Made by a program: the position numbers and the translations under genes | In this document: in pieces, positions 36,590 to 45,210 of the stretch | Numbering within the stretch: the stretch's first letter is position 1 | Layout: each line of letters opens with the position of its first letter | NCBI GenBank assembly: GCA_025358515.1 | Contig: JANYJG010000055.1 | Coordinates: 1 to 51,446 of the forward strand | Source of the DNA: Chloroflexota bacterium | GTDB taxonomy: Bacteria > Chloroflexota > Limnocylindria > Limnocylindrales > CSP1-4 | Direction of reading: 5' to 3' | Length of the DNA stretch: 51,446 nucleotides | Notes under the pieces: generated by a model | What the model saw: only the letters and a program-made list of their open reading frames with translations | What the model was told of the DNA's origin: nothing | Database searches by the model: none

Positions 36590-38277
36590 GGGACCGTGCC
36601 CCCGCAACGGTTGTCGGCGACGGAAGTGCAGACCGGATAGATCGCCAGCTCGGGCGCGTTATCGGCCGCCGCGTCTCCGCTCGCGGGTCCGTGCCACGGC
36701 CGAACGAAGATCGCCTGGCCGATCCAGCTCGGCCTTACCCTCGACTCGATGACCGGCGTCAGCGGCCCAACGATATGGGCTCGTTCCAGGACGATCCAGC
36801 GCGCGCCGTAGTCTTGCGCGACCTGGTGGATCACTTCGAGCGAGTCGTTGGGTGTGACGACGCCGCCGTGCCCGGTGAAGTATTCGAAGCCGGCTGGGTC
36901 CGCGCTGAGCAGGATGTCGGAGCGTGGCGCCCCGGCCGCATCGAGCGCCGCTCCGGCCGCGACGCGAGCGTCGTGGTCTGTATCCCAGGACCGATTCGCC
37001 AGCGCGGCGAAGAGGGCGGCATTGAGAACCACGGTCGCCACCGCGGCCGCCAGGAAGAGGCGTGTTGCCCGGTCTTCTTGCCAGCTGCTTCGTCGTTTGG
37101 CAACCCATCGGACGGCCAGGGCAACTCCCTCCATTCCGGCGATGAAGCTGAACGGCACCAGGGCCACGGCCGAATGCAGGAACGTTCCGTACGGAACGTG
37201 CACGGCAAACAGCAGGCCCGAAGCACCGAAGAGAAGCGCGGCGTAAATGAAGAACGGCCCGAAGTCGAGTGAACGACGGCGAACCCAACAGCCGATGACC
37301 ACGAACGGCGCCAGAACTACGGAGCACGCCAGGACCGAGAAGATTTGTATGGCCGAGACGAGGCCCAGGACGCGGCTCTCCAGCAACGGCCCGATTCCCT
37401 GGCCCAGGAATGCCGCCAGCGAGGTGTCGCTGGTGACGCTGTTCATCTGCTCGTATGTTCGAATCAGGAGTATCCGGCCGGAACTCGAAGATGGCGAAAG
37501 GCTGCCGAAGACCTCAAATTGGCGCAAATACCATGGCCCCATGACCACCAGGAATAGGCCCAGGCAACCGAAGGCGTAGCGCCAGGGAATCGCCGGTCTA
37601 CGTCCGCCGCGCGATGGCGTAGCGCCAGCCCCAAAGATGCCGGCCGGCCCACCACGCCAGCGATCCCAGACGAATGCCAGCCCAACGGCCGCGCCCAGCA
37701 GCACGCCGTCGTTTCGGGCCAGAGTGGCTAGGCCGACCGCCAGACCCGCCAGGGCGAAAGACCAGTGGTGGCCCCGCAGGCCGCGCGCGGCCAGCCATAA
37801 GGCAGCAGTCCCGAGGGGCTGGTAGAGGGAGAAGTTGTCGGGCTGGGCCATGTAGATGGCTGCGGCGGCGGGGATGGCGACGGCGACGCCGGCCGCAAGC
37901 GCGATCCGGTTTCCGGACCCGATGTCGCGGGCAACGAACCAGGTCAGCGGCGCCGCCAGCGATCCGATCAGCAAGAACGGCAGTGACGAGGCCAGCGGCG
38001 TTGGACCGAGCAGCCACATCGTGGGCAGTTGAACGAGTGAGGCCAGGGGCATCCAGTGGGCATTGCTCGGGATCGGCAGCATCGGGTGGATCGGGATACG
38101 GCCGCCCACATCCACGAAGGACCAGATGAAGTCGATGTTGAAGCCGTGGCCGGTCTGAAGCGCTCGGGCTACATCGACGTAGTAGTACGAGTCTGGGTAC
38201 GCGGCATCTGGATGCAGCCCAAACAGAAGGCCCCGAACAATCAGGGCGAGGGCATACAGAGCGATTGGGATGCGCAC
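36586..38277 (-). CDS. GT-C (GT39-like) membrane glycosyltransferase 3
   Basis: About 563 residues, multi-pass. It is similar in layout to its neighbour: first loop HPDAAYPDSYYYVDVARALQ with acidic residues and tyrosines, then PIPSNAHWMPLASLVQLP, TLARNDGVLLGAAVGLAF and VPYGTFLHSAVALVPFSFIAG. The two are probably paralogues from a tandem duplication, since both share the segment GTFLH. The GTG at 38277 directly precedes the first helix and has TACGCT 8 nt upstream. A GTG at 38307 is the longer choice. It is divergent from the GT2 gene. Confidence 0.8.
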   Translation of the reverse strand: MRIPIALYALALIVRGLLFGLHPDAAYPDSYYYVDVARALQTGHGFNIDFIWSFVDVGGRIPIHPMLPIPSNAHWMPLASLVQLPTMWLLGPTPLASSLPFLLIGSLAAPLTWFVARDIGSGNRIALAAGVAVAIPAAAAIYMAQPDNFSLYQPLGTAALWLAARGLRGHHWSFALAGLAVGLATLARNDGVLLGAAVGLAFVWDRWRGGPAGIFGAGATPSRGGRRPAIPWRYAFGCLGLFLVVMGPWYLRQFEVFGSLSPSSSSGRILLIRTYEQMNSVTSDTSLAAFLGQGIGPLLESRVLGLVSAIQIFSVLACSVVLAPFVVIGCWVRRRSLDFGPFFIYAALLFGASGLLFAVHVPYGTFLHSAVALVPFSFIAGMEGVALAVRWVAKRRSSWQEDRATRLFLAAAVATVVLNAALFAALANRSWDTDHDARVAAGAALDAAGAPRSDILLSADPAGFEYFTGHGGVVTPNDSLEVIHQVAQDYGARWIVLERAHIVGPLTPVIESRVRPSWIGQAIFVRPWHGPASGDAAADNAPELAIYPVCTSVADNRCGGTVP

Positions 38278-38278
38278 G

Positions 38279-38298
38279 GCGGTGCAGCGTAGCACCGC
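38279..38298. promoter_or_regulatory. inverted repeat over the start region of glycosyltransferase 3
   Basis: GCGGTGC (38279-38285) and GCACCGC (38292-38298) flank AGCGTA, which on the minus strand is the -10-like TACGCT. A protein bound to this palindrome would block that promoter, so it may be an operator. Confidence 0.35.
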
Positions 38299-38421
38299 AA
38301 GGGCCACGGGCCAGCCGGTACGAACGACCTATGCTCTTGTCGCCGGCCAGATGGCCGAAGAATCGGCCGTTGCCGAGGCTGGCCGAGGTGCTGGGGCGGT
38401 GCGGGCCGGTGGGCGGACCCG

Positions 38422-38427
38422 TACACT
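38422..38427 (+). promoter_or_regulatory. -10 box TACACT for a probable leaderless GT2 transcript
   Basis: TACACT ends 7 nt before the GT2 ATG at 38435, with no Shine-Dalgarno between. The geometry is identical to that at the DUF1385 gene. Confidence 0.45.
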
Positions 38428-38434
38428 CCCGGTC

Positions 38435-39274
38435 ATGGTTTTTCAGAGTCTCGCCGTCGTTCTGCCCGCGTACAACGAGGAGGCCCGCCTGGGCCCGGCG
38501 CTGGACGAGCTATTCGCCTACCTGCGCGCCGCCCCCAAGGAGGCGCTCCCGGAGTTGGTGAGCGTCCTGGTCGTCGATGACGGCAGCTCGGACGGGACGG
38601 CGAATCTGGTGCGGCGCCGTCCTGAGTTCGCCGGCGACGGGCCGGCCGGGGTTGCGCCCGGCGAGAAGGATTGCCCGCCATTAGGGCTGCTCAGTCTGCC
38701 CCACGGCGGCAAGGGGTCGGCAGTGCGCGCGGGGATGCTGGCTGCCCAGGGCGACGTGCTCGTCTTTGCCGACGCCGACATGGCCACGCCGCCGGACCAA
38801 CTGTTCCACCTGGTGAGGGCGCTGCATGATGCCGACGTGGCGTTGGGCAGCCGGATCCAGCCCGACGGCTCGGACATGCGGGCAAGTCAGCCTCGTTTCC
38901 GGAGGCTCGTTGGCCGCGCCTTCCGCCTGCTCGCCCAGGTCTGGGCAACGGGCTCGGTCCGCGACACGCAGTGCGGATTCAAGGGATTTACGCGGGACGC
39001 GGCTCAGGACCTCTTCACGCGGTTGCGAATAACGAGCATCGTCTTTGACGTGGACCTCATCTACGTGGCTCGCCGCCGCAAGTACAGGATCGTCACTGTG
39101 CCGATCAAATGGTCCGACCGACGCGGCTCGCGTATGCAACCTCGTCTAGGACTGGCCCTGCGCGTGGCCTGGGACCTGGTTCGGATCAGGTTTGTGCATC
39201 GCGGCATTAAGCGGGCCTCGGCGGCCGGCGTGGGGAGCTCGGCCGCCGGCGCGGGGAGGACTCCGAAGCAATGA
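38435..39274 (+). CDS. GT2 polyprenyl-phosphate glycosyltransferase (DPM1/Ppm1-like)
   Basis: The 279-residue GT-A enzyme has no membrane helix. It likely makes polyprenyl-phosphate-mannose or -glucose on the inner face of the membrane. Motifs are LAVVLPAYNEEARLGPAL, VLVVDDGSSDGTANLV, HGGKGSAVRAGMLAA, the DxD-type VFADADMATPPDQL and DTQCGFKGFTRDAAQDLF. Its product is the usual donor for GT-C enzymes such as the two encoded divergently next door. The ATG at 38435 fits the family start; a longer frame from 38270 has no match. Its stop overlaps the next gene (ATGA). Confidence 0.9.
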   Translation: MVFQSLAVVLPAYNEEARLGPALDELFAYLRAAPKEALPELVSVLVVDDGSSDGTANLVRRRPEFAGDGPAGVAPGEKDCPPLGLLSLPHGGKGSAVRAGMLAAQGDVLVFADADMATPPDQLFHLVRALHDADVALGSRIQPDGSDMRASQPRFRRLVGRAFRLLAQVWATGSVRDTQCGFKGFTRDAAQDLFTRLRITSIVFDVDLIYVARRRKYRIVTVPIKWSDRRGSRMQPRLGLALRVAWDLVRIRFVHRGIKRASAAGVGSSAAGAGRTPKQ

Positions 39275-40407
39275 GCCCCGCCGGCTCGCTGGCAACCCCC
39301 CGCCGGCTCGTGGCAAGGGCGTTCGTGCCCGTGGTGTCGCTGCTGCTGCTGGCCGCCATGTTCGCACTCGTCCTGGGGACCGCGGGGGCGACGCTCGGCT
39401 ACGACTACCGCGCCTACGAAGGAGCTTCTCGGGCGCTGCTCGACGGCAAGCCGATGTACGAGAACGCCTTCGCGATCAACGGCGGCACGGGTCCCGATGT
39501 CTACCTGTATCCGCCGACGTTCGCCGTCGCGCTGGTCCCATGGCTCTCCCTCGGGGGCGCGGCCGCCGGCCTATGGAGCGTGGCGATGGCCCTCTGCTTC
39601 GTGGCGGGTGTGGCCATGCTGCCGGTCCGGCGCGATGTCCGCTGGCTCATCGTGATAGTTGCGGCGCTGGACTGGCCGCTCCTGTACGCGGTGAAACTCG
39701 GCCAGGTGGAACCGATCCTCTTTCTTGGGTTCGCGGCGGCATGGCGCGGGATTGACCGCGCCGGCGTTGTGGGTACGGCAGCTGCGGTTGGGGCGCTGAT
39801 CAAGGTTCAGCCGGGCCTGCTGGTGGTGTGGGCGATTGCCACGCGACGGTTCCGCGCTGTTGCGGTTGCCGTGGCAATTGGGGTGGCGCTCGTAGCCGTA
39901 ACCACGGTCTTTACCGGGGTCGGGGCGTGGGCTTCTTACGTGGATCTGCTGCGTGGCATGGGCGGCGACTTCTCCACTCCCCACAACTTCGCTCCGGGGG
40001 CGGTCGCGCATCTGGCGGGCGCCTCCGACGGCATGGCCACGGTCGTCCAACTCGCGTCGGTAGCGCTGGCAGTCGCCGCCCTGGCGCTGGCCCTGCGCTA
40101 CGCGCCGGCGGATATCAGTCTGCTAATCACGATCCTGGCCAGCCAACTCATCTCATCCCCACTCAGAGACCACTACGCCGTGCTCCTCTTGCTGCCGACT
40201 GCGTACCTGGTGCAGCGCGGCAAGAACTGGGCGGTCATGTTCCCGCTGCTGGGCTGGGCGACCTTGTTCGCCGACGGAAGTTCGAATGCCTGGCTCGCGA
40301 CCGCCAGCGTTTCGCTCACCTTCTTCGGCTGTCTCGCGGTTTTGCTGTGGGAGGCACGCCAGCAGCGAGGGTCCGCCCCAATTCACGTGGCGCCGGCTTA
40401 CGCCTGA
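39271..40407 (+). CDS. GT87 (DUF2029) membrane mannosyltransferase-like protein
   Basis: The 378-residue multi-pass protein matches the GT87 family, which includes mycobacterial polyprenyl-phosphate-mannose-dependent alpha-mannosyltransferases. Signatures are GYDYRAYEGASRALLDGKPMY with the catalytic-type Asp, VYLYPPTFAVALVPW, KLGQVEPILFLGFAAAW, ALIKVQPGLLVVWAI and LISSPLRDHYAVLLLLP. It overlaps the GT2 stop by 4 nt. Donor synthesis and transfer are therefore likely made together. Confidence 0.88.
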   Translation: MSPAGSLATPRRLVARAFVPVVSLLLLAAMFALVLGTAGATLGYDYRAYEGASRALLDGKPMYENAFAINGGTGPDVYLYPPTFAVALVPWLSLGGAAAGLWSVAMALCFVAGVAMLPVRRDVRWLIVIVAALDWPLLYAVKLGQVEPILFLGFAAAWRGIDRAGVVGTAAAVGALIKVQPGLLVVWAIATRRFRAVAVAVAIGVALVAVTTVFTGVGAWASYVDLLRGMGGDFSTPHNFAPGAVAHLAGASDGMATVVQLASVALAVAALALALRYAPADISLLITILASQLISSPLRDHYAVLLLLPTAYLVQRGKNWAVMFPLLGWATLFADGSSNAWLATASVSLTFFGCLAVLLWEARQQRGSAPIHVAPAYA

Positions 40408-40710
40408 GGCCCGGAGCTCCGTCGGTCGGACCGCGAGGCGTAACCGGCAACGACGCGGGAAGGTCAGCGTGCCCCATCTGATTAGGATCGGGACGGCGCA
40501 GGGTGCTGACGCCATCGACCGAGCAGATTCGAGGAATGGATGTCCGGACCAGATGACCAAGAGCGTATGCGGCTATGACCGAGGCTCTCGACACACGAGA
40601 TGGCGATCGGCTTTTCGCGCAGAGCGCGACGATCTTCCCGGGCTTCCTAGACTGCCGGCACGGGACCAGCAGATGCCTCCCCGTGGTGCCGCTCGATCGG
40701 CTCTCCTGAG
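40408..40710. other. 303-bp intergenic stretch
   Basis: No coding frame with a family match, no strong promoter and no terminator with a T-run was found here. The short frames crossing it are shadows of neighbours. At its right end TGAGGTGGCCGAGCGGG looks like a tRNA D-arm, but it is the start of the next coding sequence. Confidence 0.5.
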
Positions 40711-41802
40711 GTGGCCGAGCGGGTCCTCAGCGCCCGAGACCTAAATCGCGCCATGCTGGCGCGCCAGCTTTTGCTCGAGCCTTCGGACCTGCCGATCAGC
40801 GCTGCCATCGAGCAGGTCGGCGGCTTGCAGACGCAGTACTCGCCGTCGGGATATGTCGGTCTGTGGAGCCGGCTACGCGATTTCCGGCGGGAGGCGCTGA
40901 CCGAAGCCCTGGAGAACCGCAGCGTCATTCAAGCGACGATGATGAGGGCCACCATCCACATGGCCTCCGCGGCCGACTATCCGCTGATGGCCGAAGCGAC
41001 TCGAGCCACCCGGGCCGAATGGTGGATGCGGCTGATGCGCAAGCAGCTCGACGGCATCGACATGAAGGCCGTCGCCGCGGCCACTCGAGCGATCCTGGCG
41101 GACGGACCGCGATCAGCGGCTCAAATTCAGGCGCAGCTGGAGGCGCAGGGCTATCCCCGCATCGCGTGGGTCGGCGTGGGCCAATGGCTGGACATGATCC
41201 GTGTGCCGCCGTCCGGCACGTGGCTCCGTCGCAGGGCCGATTTGTACGGGCTGGCGGAACTGTGGCTCGGCAAGCAGCAGCGTGGGTCCGGGGCGGGATC
41301 TGTGGCGCCAAGCCGGCCCGCCGCGATCGCCGACGGGCTCGAGTTGCTAGTGCGCCGGTATCTGGGTGGATTTGGACCGGCTCCCGTCGCCGACGTCGCC
41401 AACTGGGCAGGCTTGCCCGTCACCACGGTCCGGCCGGTGATCGAACGACTCGACCTGCGCCGCTTCCGCGACGAGCGAGGCCGCGTGCTCTTCGACCTGC
41501 GCGACGCGCCGCTGCCGGATCCGGCGACGCCGGCACCGGTCCGCTTCCTGCCGACGTGGGACGCGACTTTGCTCGCCCACGCGCGCCGGACCGAGATCCT
41601 GTCGGAGGAGCGAAGGCCGCTCATCTTCAACACCAAGACCCCTCATTCGGTGCCGGCGTTCCTGGTGGATGGCGTGGTGGCGGGCACATGGCGCTACGAA
41701 GCGGGCCGAGTCGAGCTGAGCCCGTTCGAGTTGCTCCCCGCCGCAACCATGGGCGAGCTGGAGGCAGAGGCCGAACGACTGGCCGCCTTTCACGCCGATT
41801 AG
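40711..41802 (+). CDS. winged-helix DNA-binding protein, AlkZ/YcaQ-like (HTH_42)
   Basis: The 363-residue protein belongs to PF06224, which includes DNA glycosylases that excise interstrand-crosslinked or bulky bases (AlkZ, YcaQ). It carries the QxQ catalytic motif of that family in EQVGGLQTQYSPSGYVGLW. Three winged-helix repeats follow, with TMMRATIHMASAADYP, RRYLGGFGPAPVADVANWAG and FLPTWDATLLAHARRTEIL. The GTG start has a poor ribosome site. No antibiotic cluster adjoins it, so a general repair role is more likely than self-protection. Confidence 0.85.
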   Translation: MAERVLSARDLNRAMLARQLLLEPSDLPISAAIEQVGGLQTQYSPSGYVGLWSRLRDFRREALTEALENRSVIQATMMRATIHMASAADYPLMAEATRATRAEWWMRLMRKQLDGIDMKAVAAATRAILADGPRSAAQIQAQLEAQGYPRIAWVGVGQWLDMIRVPPSGTWLRRRADLYGLAELWLGKQQRGSGAGSVAPSRPAAIADGLELLVRRYLGGFGPAPVADVANWAGLPVTTVRPVIERLDLRRFRDERGRVLFDLRDAPLPDPATPAPVRFLPTWDATLLAHARRTEILSEERRPLIFNTKTPHSVPAFLVDGVVAGTWRYEAGRVELSPFELLPAATMGELEAEAERLAAFHAD

Positions 41803-41871
41803 TTCGATCAGGCTGACTCGTCGACGCGGGGACAGGCGGCCGCGCCCAAGGGCCGTCCGCGGCTCTGGTGC

Positions 41872-41877
41872 TATTCT
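41872..41877 (+). promoter_or_regulatory. -10 box TATTCT before the acyltransferase gene
   Basis: TATTCT ends 6 nt before the GTG at 41884 and no ribosome site is present. It fits the leaderless pattern of the window. Confidence 0.4.
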
Positions 41878-41883
41878 CGGGCT

Positions 41884-43122
41884 GTGACCAGCCTCTCCCC
41901 AGGGACAACAGAATCAGCTCAAATCGAAGTCTCGGCCGTGGGGAGCGCCGAGAGGGGCAGCGCCGCAAACGGCGCAGCCGCGAGCGGCACCGGGGTTCGC
42001 CGCCTGATTGCCGAACGTCGGCCCTTTCAGTCCGTCCCGGCCGTGACCTGGGATGGGCTCGTCGATCGGACCCCCCACGCCACTCCTTTCGCGCGCCACT
42101 GCGTGCAGCGGGCCTGGTGGGACGCGTACGGCGCAACCGCCCACGACCAGACGCTCGTCGTCACGGACGACGCCGCCCCGGGCGAGATCGTGGGCATCGT
42201 TCCGCTGATGCACCGCCACGAGCTGGAGCCCGGCGACGTGGCTGCGCGCACGACCCTCCGCCATCAGGCCGGCCCGGCTCTGCGGCCGGTGCCCGAATCG
42301 GCGACCGGCGTTTTCTTCGGCGCCTCGTACCACGCAGACTACGCGACAGTCCTCGCGGCACCGACCGATAGTGCGGCCATCTGCGGCGCGATGGTGGCTG
42401 CGCTCGCCACCGAGGAACCATCGCGCTGGGACGTGGTTGACCTCCGCCGCCTTCGCGGCGGCGACCCGGCTACCGATGCGCTCGTGGCCTCGTTCGAGGG
42501 CGCGGCGCCGGCCTCGCGTTGGCTCGTCACCCGCGAAACCGAGGACGTCTGCCCCATCCTCAAGCTCGAGCCGGGCATGGATTTCGAGACGTACCTCGGT
42601 GGGTTGGGCAAGAAGGAGCGGCACGAGATCCGCCGCAAGATCAGACGGGCCGAAGCCGCCGGTCCCGTGGCCCTGGAGCGATCGGCAGATCCACCGGCCG
42701 ATCTGGACGCGTTCGTGGACCTGCACCAGAAGCGCTGGGGCGCGGAGGGCCTCTTTCCGCCGACAGAGGGCGGAGTTGCCAGCCGCCGCTTCTTCGCCGG
42801 GCTTTTCAATGATTGCGCTAGCACAGGCATTGTGGACCTGAGTTTCCTGACCATCGGCGGCCGCCGGATCGCCGCCGGAGTCACTTTCGACGATGGCAAC
42901 GCCCTCTATTACTACAACGCGGGGGTCGAGCCGGACGCCCGAGAACTCTCTCCCGGAGTGGTCATGGTTGCCTGCTACATCCAGCGAGCCATCGAGCTCG
43001 GACGTACCCGCCTCGACTTCATGCGCGGCAACGAGCCCTACAAGTACGAATGGGGCGCGGTGGACGAACCTATTGAACGGCTGCTGATCCAGCGCACCCA
43101 GGCGCCGGCGGAGGGTCGATAG
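41884..43122 (+). CDS. GNAT/FemABX-fold acyltransferase (BioF2/CelD-like)
   Basis: The 412-residue protein has an N-terminal Ala/Ser/Gly tail (1-38). Two GNAT-like halves follow. The second half has the typical GNAT_6 motifs: YLGGLGKKERHEIRRKIRRA, then a DLHQKRWG-type helix, DLSFLTIGGRRIAAGVTFDD and YYYNAGVEPDARELSPGVVM, with FMRGNEPYKYEWGA near the end. Such proteins attach acyl or amino-acyl groups to polysaccharides or lipids. It forms a pair with the GT4 gene 2 nt downstream. Confidence 0.82.
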   Translation: MTSLSPGTTESAQIEVSAVGSAERGSAANGAAASGTGVRRLIAERRPFQSVPAVTWDGLVDRTPHATPFARHCVQRAWWDAYGATAHDQTLVVTDDAAPGEIVGIVPLMHRHELEPGDVAARTTLRHQAGPALRPVPESATGVFFGASYHADYATVLAAPTDSAAICGAMVAALATEEPSRWDVVDLRRLRGGDPATDALVASFEGAAPASRWLVTRETEDVCPILKLEPGMDFETYLGGLGKKERHEIRRKIRRAEAAGPVALERSADPPADLDAFVDLHQKRWGAEGLFPPTEGGVASRRFFAGLFNDCASTGIVDLSFLTIGGRRIAAGVTFDDGNALYYYNAGVEPDARELSPGVVMVACYIQRAIELGRTRLDFMRGNEPYKYEWGAVDEPIERLLIQRTQAPAEGR

Positions 43123-43124
43123 CG

Positions 43125-44327
43125 ATGGGCGCGGACCACGCTATCGTTGAGCCCTGCCTGGAAAAGCCTTTCCACGATCCGGTCATTGGCGGCCGCGTTC
43201 GCGTGGCTCAGGTCATGGCGACCGGCACCAACGGCGGCGCCCAGGAGCACGTCTACTCGCTCGTGACCCGGCTCAATCCCGAGGCTTACGACGTCCGCGT
43301 AATCTCGCTCACGCACGGCAGCAGCGTCCGCCGCCTCCAGAAGGCCGGCATAGACGTGACGGTCATCGACGAGCCGGACGATCGTCTGGCCGTGGCGGCG
43401 GTGGCCGAGTCGCTCGGCTCGTTCCACCCGGAAGTCATCCACAACCACATGTATCGGGCCGAGGTCGTCGGCACGCGCGCGGCGCTGCTTCTCGGGGAGC
43501 GGGGCTGCCAGCGCCCGGCCGTCATTTCGACCGTTCATTCGAGCCGCATCCGATGCGTAGACGACCGCGAGCAACTGCGACAGCTCACGCCGCTGATAGA
43601 CCGGTTGATCGTGGTGAGCAAGGCCATCGAGCGCAAGATCCGCGAGGAGGGCCGCTTCGGCGCCCCAGTCAGCCTGATCTACAACGGCGTAGACCTGCAG
43701 CGCTACAACCACCAGCAGCCCTGCTGCACGCTCCACGACGAGTACCACATCCCAGAGGACGCCCAGATCGTGGGCGTGGTCGCGCGGTTGGAGGCGGAGA
43801 AAGGCCATCGCACGCTCATCGACGCCTGGCCGGACGTCCTGGCTGCCGTCCCCAACGCGTGGCTCCTGATAGTCGGCGAAGGTTCCGAGCGTGATGCCCT
43901 GGAAGCCGAGGCGGCGACGCTGGGCGTAAGCGAGCGTGTCGTCTTCACCGGCCGTCGCGAGGACATGCCGGCCGTCACAGCCGCGCTGGACGTTGCCGTG
44001 CTGCCGTCCTATCGAGAGGCGCAGGGCCTGAGCGTGCTGGAGGCGATGGCGTTGAGTCGGCCCGTCGTTGCGTCTCGAGTCGGTGGCATTCCAGAGATGA
44101 TCGAAGACGGCGTCAGCGGTCTGCTCGTCCCGCCCAACGACTGCACCGCGTTGGCGGCCGCGATAATCCGGCTGCTAAAGGACCACCCATACGCGGACAT
44201 GCTCGCCCGCCGCGGCCACGACCTGGTGCACGATCGCTTCTGCATTGAACTGATGGTGGATTCGATCGAGCGCCTGTACGACGAGGCAGCACTCCGTCTC
44301 CGCGCTTCCGAGACGGTGGCCCGATAG
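43125..44327 (+). CDS. GT4-family glycosyltransferase (GT-B fold)
   Basis: The 400-residue cytoplasmic enzyme has the N-terminal acceptor domain with VMATGTNGGAQEHVYSLV and FHPEVIHNHMYRAEVVGTR. The C-terminal donor domain has VARLEAEKGHRTLIDAWPDV, LLIVGEGSERDALEAEA, VFTGRREDMPAV and the EX7E motif in YREAQGLSVLEAMALSRPVV. It uses a nucleotide sugar for glycan or glycolipid synthesis. It follows the acyltransferase gene without a gap and converges on the PIG-L gene. Confidence 0.9.
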   Translation: MGADHAIVEPCLEKPFHDPVIGGRVRVAQVMATGTNGGAQEHVYSLVTRLNPEAYDVRVISLTHGSSVRRLQKAGIDVTVIDEPDDRLAVAAVAESLGSFHPEVIHNHMYRAEVVGTRAALLLGERGCQRPAVISTVHSSRIRCVDDREQLRQLTPLIDRLIVVSKAIERKIREEGRFGAPVSLIYNGVDLQRYNHQQPCCTLHDEYHIPEDAQIVGVVARLEAEKGHRTLIDAWPDVLAAVPNAWLLIVGEGSERDALEAEAATLGVSERVVFTGRREDMPAVTAALDVAVLPSYREAQGLSVLEAMALSRPVVASRVGGIPEMIEDGVSGLLVPPNDCTALAAAIIRLLKDHPYADMLARRGHDLVHDRFCIELMVDSIERLYDEAALRLRASETVAR

Positions 44328-44329
44328 TC

Positions 44330-44349
44330 GCGGAGCCTCGCTACTCCGC
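44330..44349. terminator. hairpin between converging genes, possible bidirectional terminator
   Basis: GCGGAG (44330-44335) and CTCCGC (44344-44349) form a 6-bp stem whose loop holds the PIG-L stop codon. It sits 3 nt after the GT4 stop. No T-run is present on either side. Confidence 0.35.
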
Positions 44350-45198
44350 CGACACCAGGAGAAGGCCCAGGCCGAGGTTTGGTGTGACTCGCCAGTACCT
44401 CTCCGCCGGGCCCCGGCCACCGAACTCGCCGACCCGAGCCGCTCGCTCACGCACCGCCGTGTCCATCGGACTATCGCCGCCGAAGAGCCGGCCCATCTGG
44501 CTCTCGTATGATCTCAAGCCCCCCAGCTTTCGGTCGATCACGCCGCGGATCTCGCAGTACTCGGACTCGAGCACGACGTCCGCCCGCAGGTTCGCGAGCG
44601 TTTCGGGATCCAACTGATCTAGACCCTGGAAATCGTTCAGCGCCGCGTATGGGAAGTCCTCGTAGAACGCGGTGCAGCCAAGCAGCGGCGAGCCCGGCGC
44701 CGCCAGCACCTCCATTGCGGCCCGGTGGGTCTGGCGGTGGTCCACGTGGCCGCCGATCGCGAGCGGGAGGTACAGGCGGTCCGGCTCCAACTCGGCCAGG
44801 GCGCCGCGCAGTTCCTCCACCGGCGAGGGGTCGTCCGAATGCGGCTTGCCCATCAGCTGGGCGTCGCCCTGGTAGTCACGGAAAACCGCGTCCGGGCGAT
44901 TGACGAACACGATCGAGGCACCCACGAAATGGGCGTAGGCGGCGTCCTCCGCGCGTCGGATGGTCATGACCTCTACCGGTGTGGGTATCGGCGGGCCGAA
45001 CGCCTCCGATTCGTCGCTCTCATGGCAACCGAAACCCAGGGCCAGCCGTTGGAACGGCGTCAACTGAGGCAATTCGCCGGCCCCGGAGAAGACGGTCAGG
45101 ATCGTGACGTCGTCGCCGCGGTCTCGCAGGCTCTCGAGCAGACCGCCACAAGAGAGAGCCACGTCGTCCGGGTGCGGGGAGACGAAGACGTGCTTCAC
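44341..45198 (-). CDS. PIG-L family zinc N-deacetylase
   Basis: The 285-residue protein has the PIG-L fold. The zinc motif is HVFVSPHPDDVALSCGG (His9, Asp11, Asp12) and the second motif LPLAIGGHVDHRQTH provides the HxDH ligands. Relatives remove the acetyl group from GlcNAc in glycolipids, mycothiol or bacillithiol precursors. With glycosyltransferases nearby a surface glycan substrate is plausible, while a thiol cofactor is possible. The GTG at 45198 has TATAGT 6 nt upstream and no ribosome site. Readings further upstream lie antisense to or within pcm. Confidence 0.86.
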   Translation of the reverse strand: MKHVFVSPHPDDVALSCGGLLESLRDRGDDVTILTVFSGAGELPQLTPFQRLALGFGCHESDESEAFGPPIPTPVEVMTIRRAEDAAYAHFVGASIVFVNRPDAVFRDYQGDAQLMGKPHSDDPSPVEELRGALAELEPDRLYLPLAIGGHVDHRQTHRAAMEVLAAPGSPLLGCTAFYEDFPYAALNDFQGLDQLDPETLANLRADVVLESEYCEIRGVIDRKLGGLRSYESQMGRLFGGDSPMDTAVRERAARVGEFGGRGPAERYWRVTPNLGLGLLLVSAE

Positions 45199-45204
45199 GG
45201 GGCC

Positions 45205-45210
45205 ACTATA
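45205..45210 (-). promoter_or_regulatory. TATAGT box before the PIG-L gene
   Basis: TATAGT on the minus strand overlaps the pcm stop codon (TAG) and ends 6 nt before the GTG. It may direct a leaderless transcript. Confidence 0.4.

Noticed and set aside
40704-40725. tRNA-like D-arm sequence TGAGGTGGCCGAGCGGG
   Set aside because: It resembles a Ser/Leu tRNA start but no anticodon arm, T-arm or acceptor pairing follows, and it is the coding start of the AlkZ-like protein.
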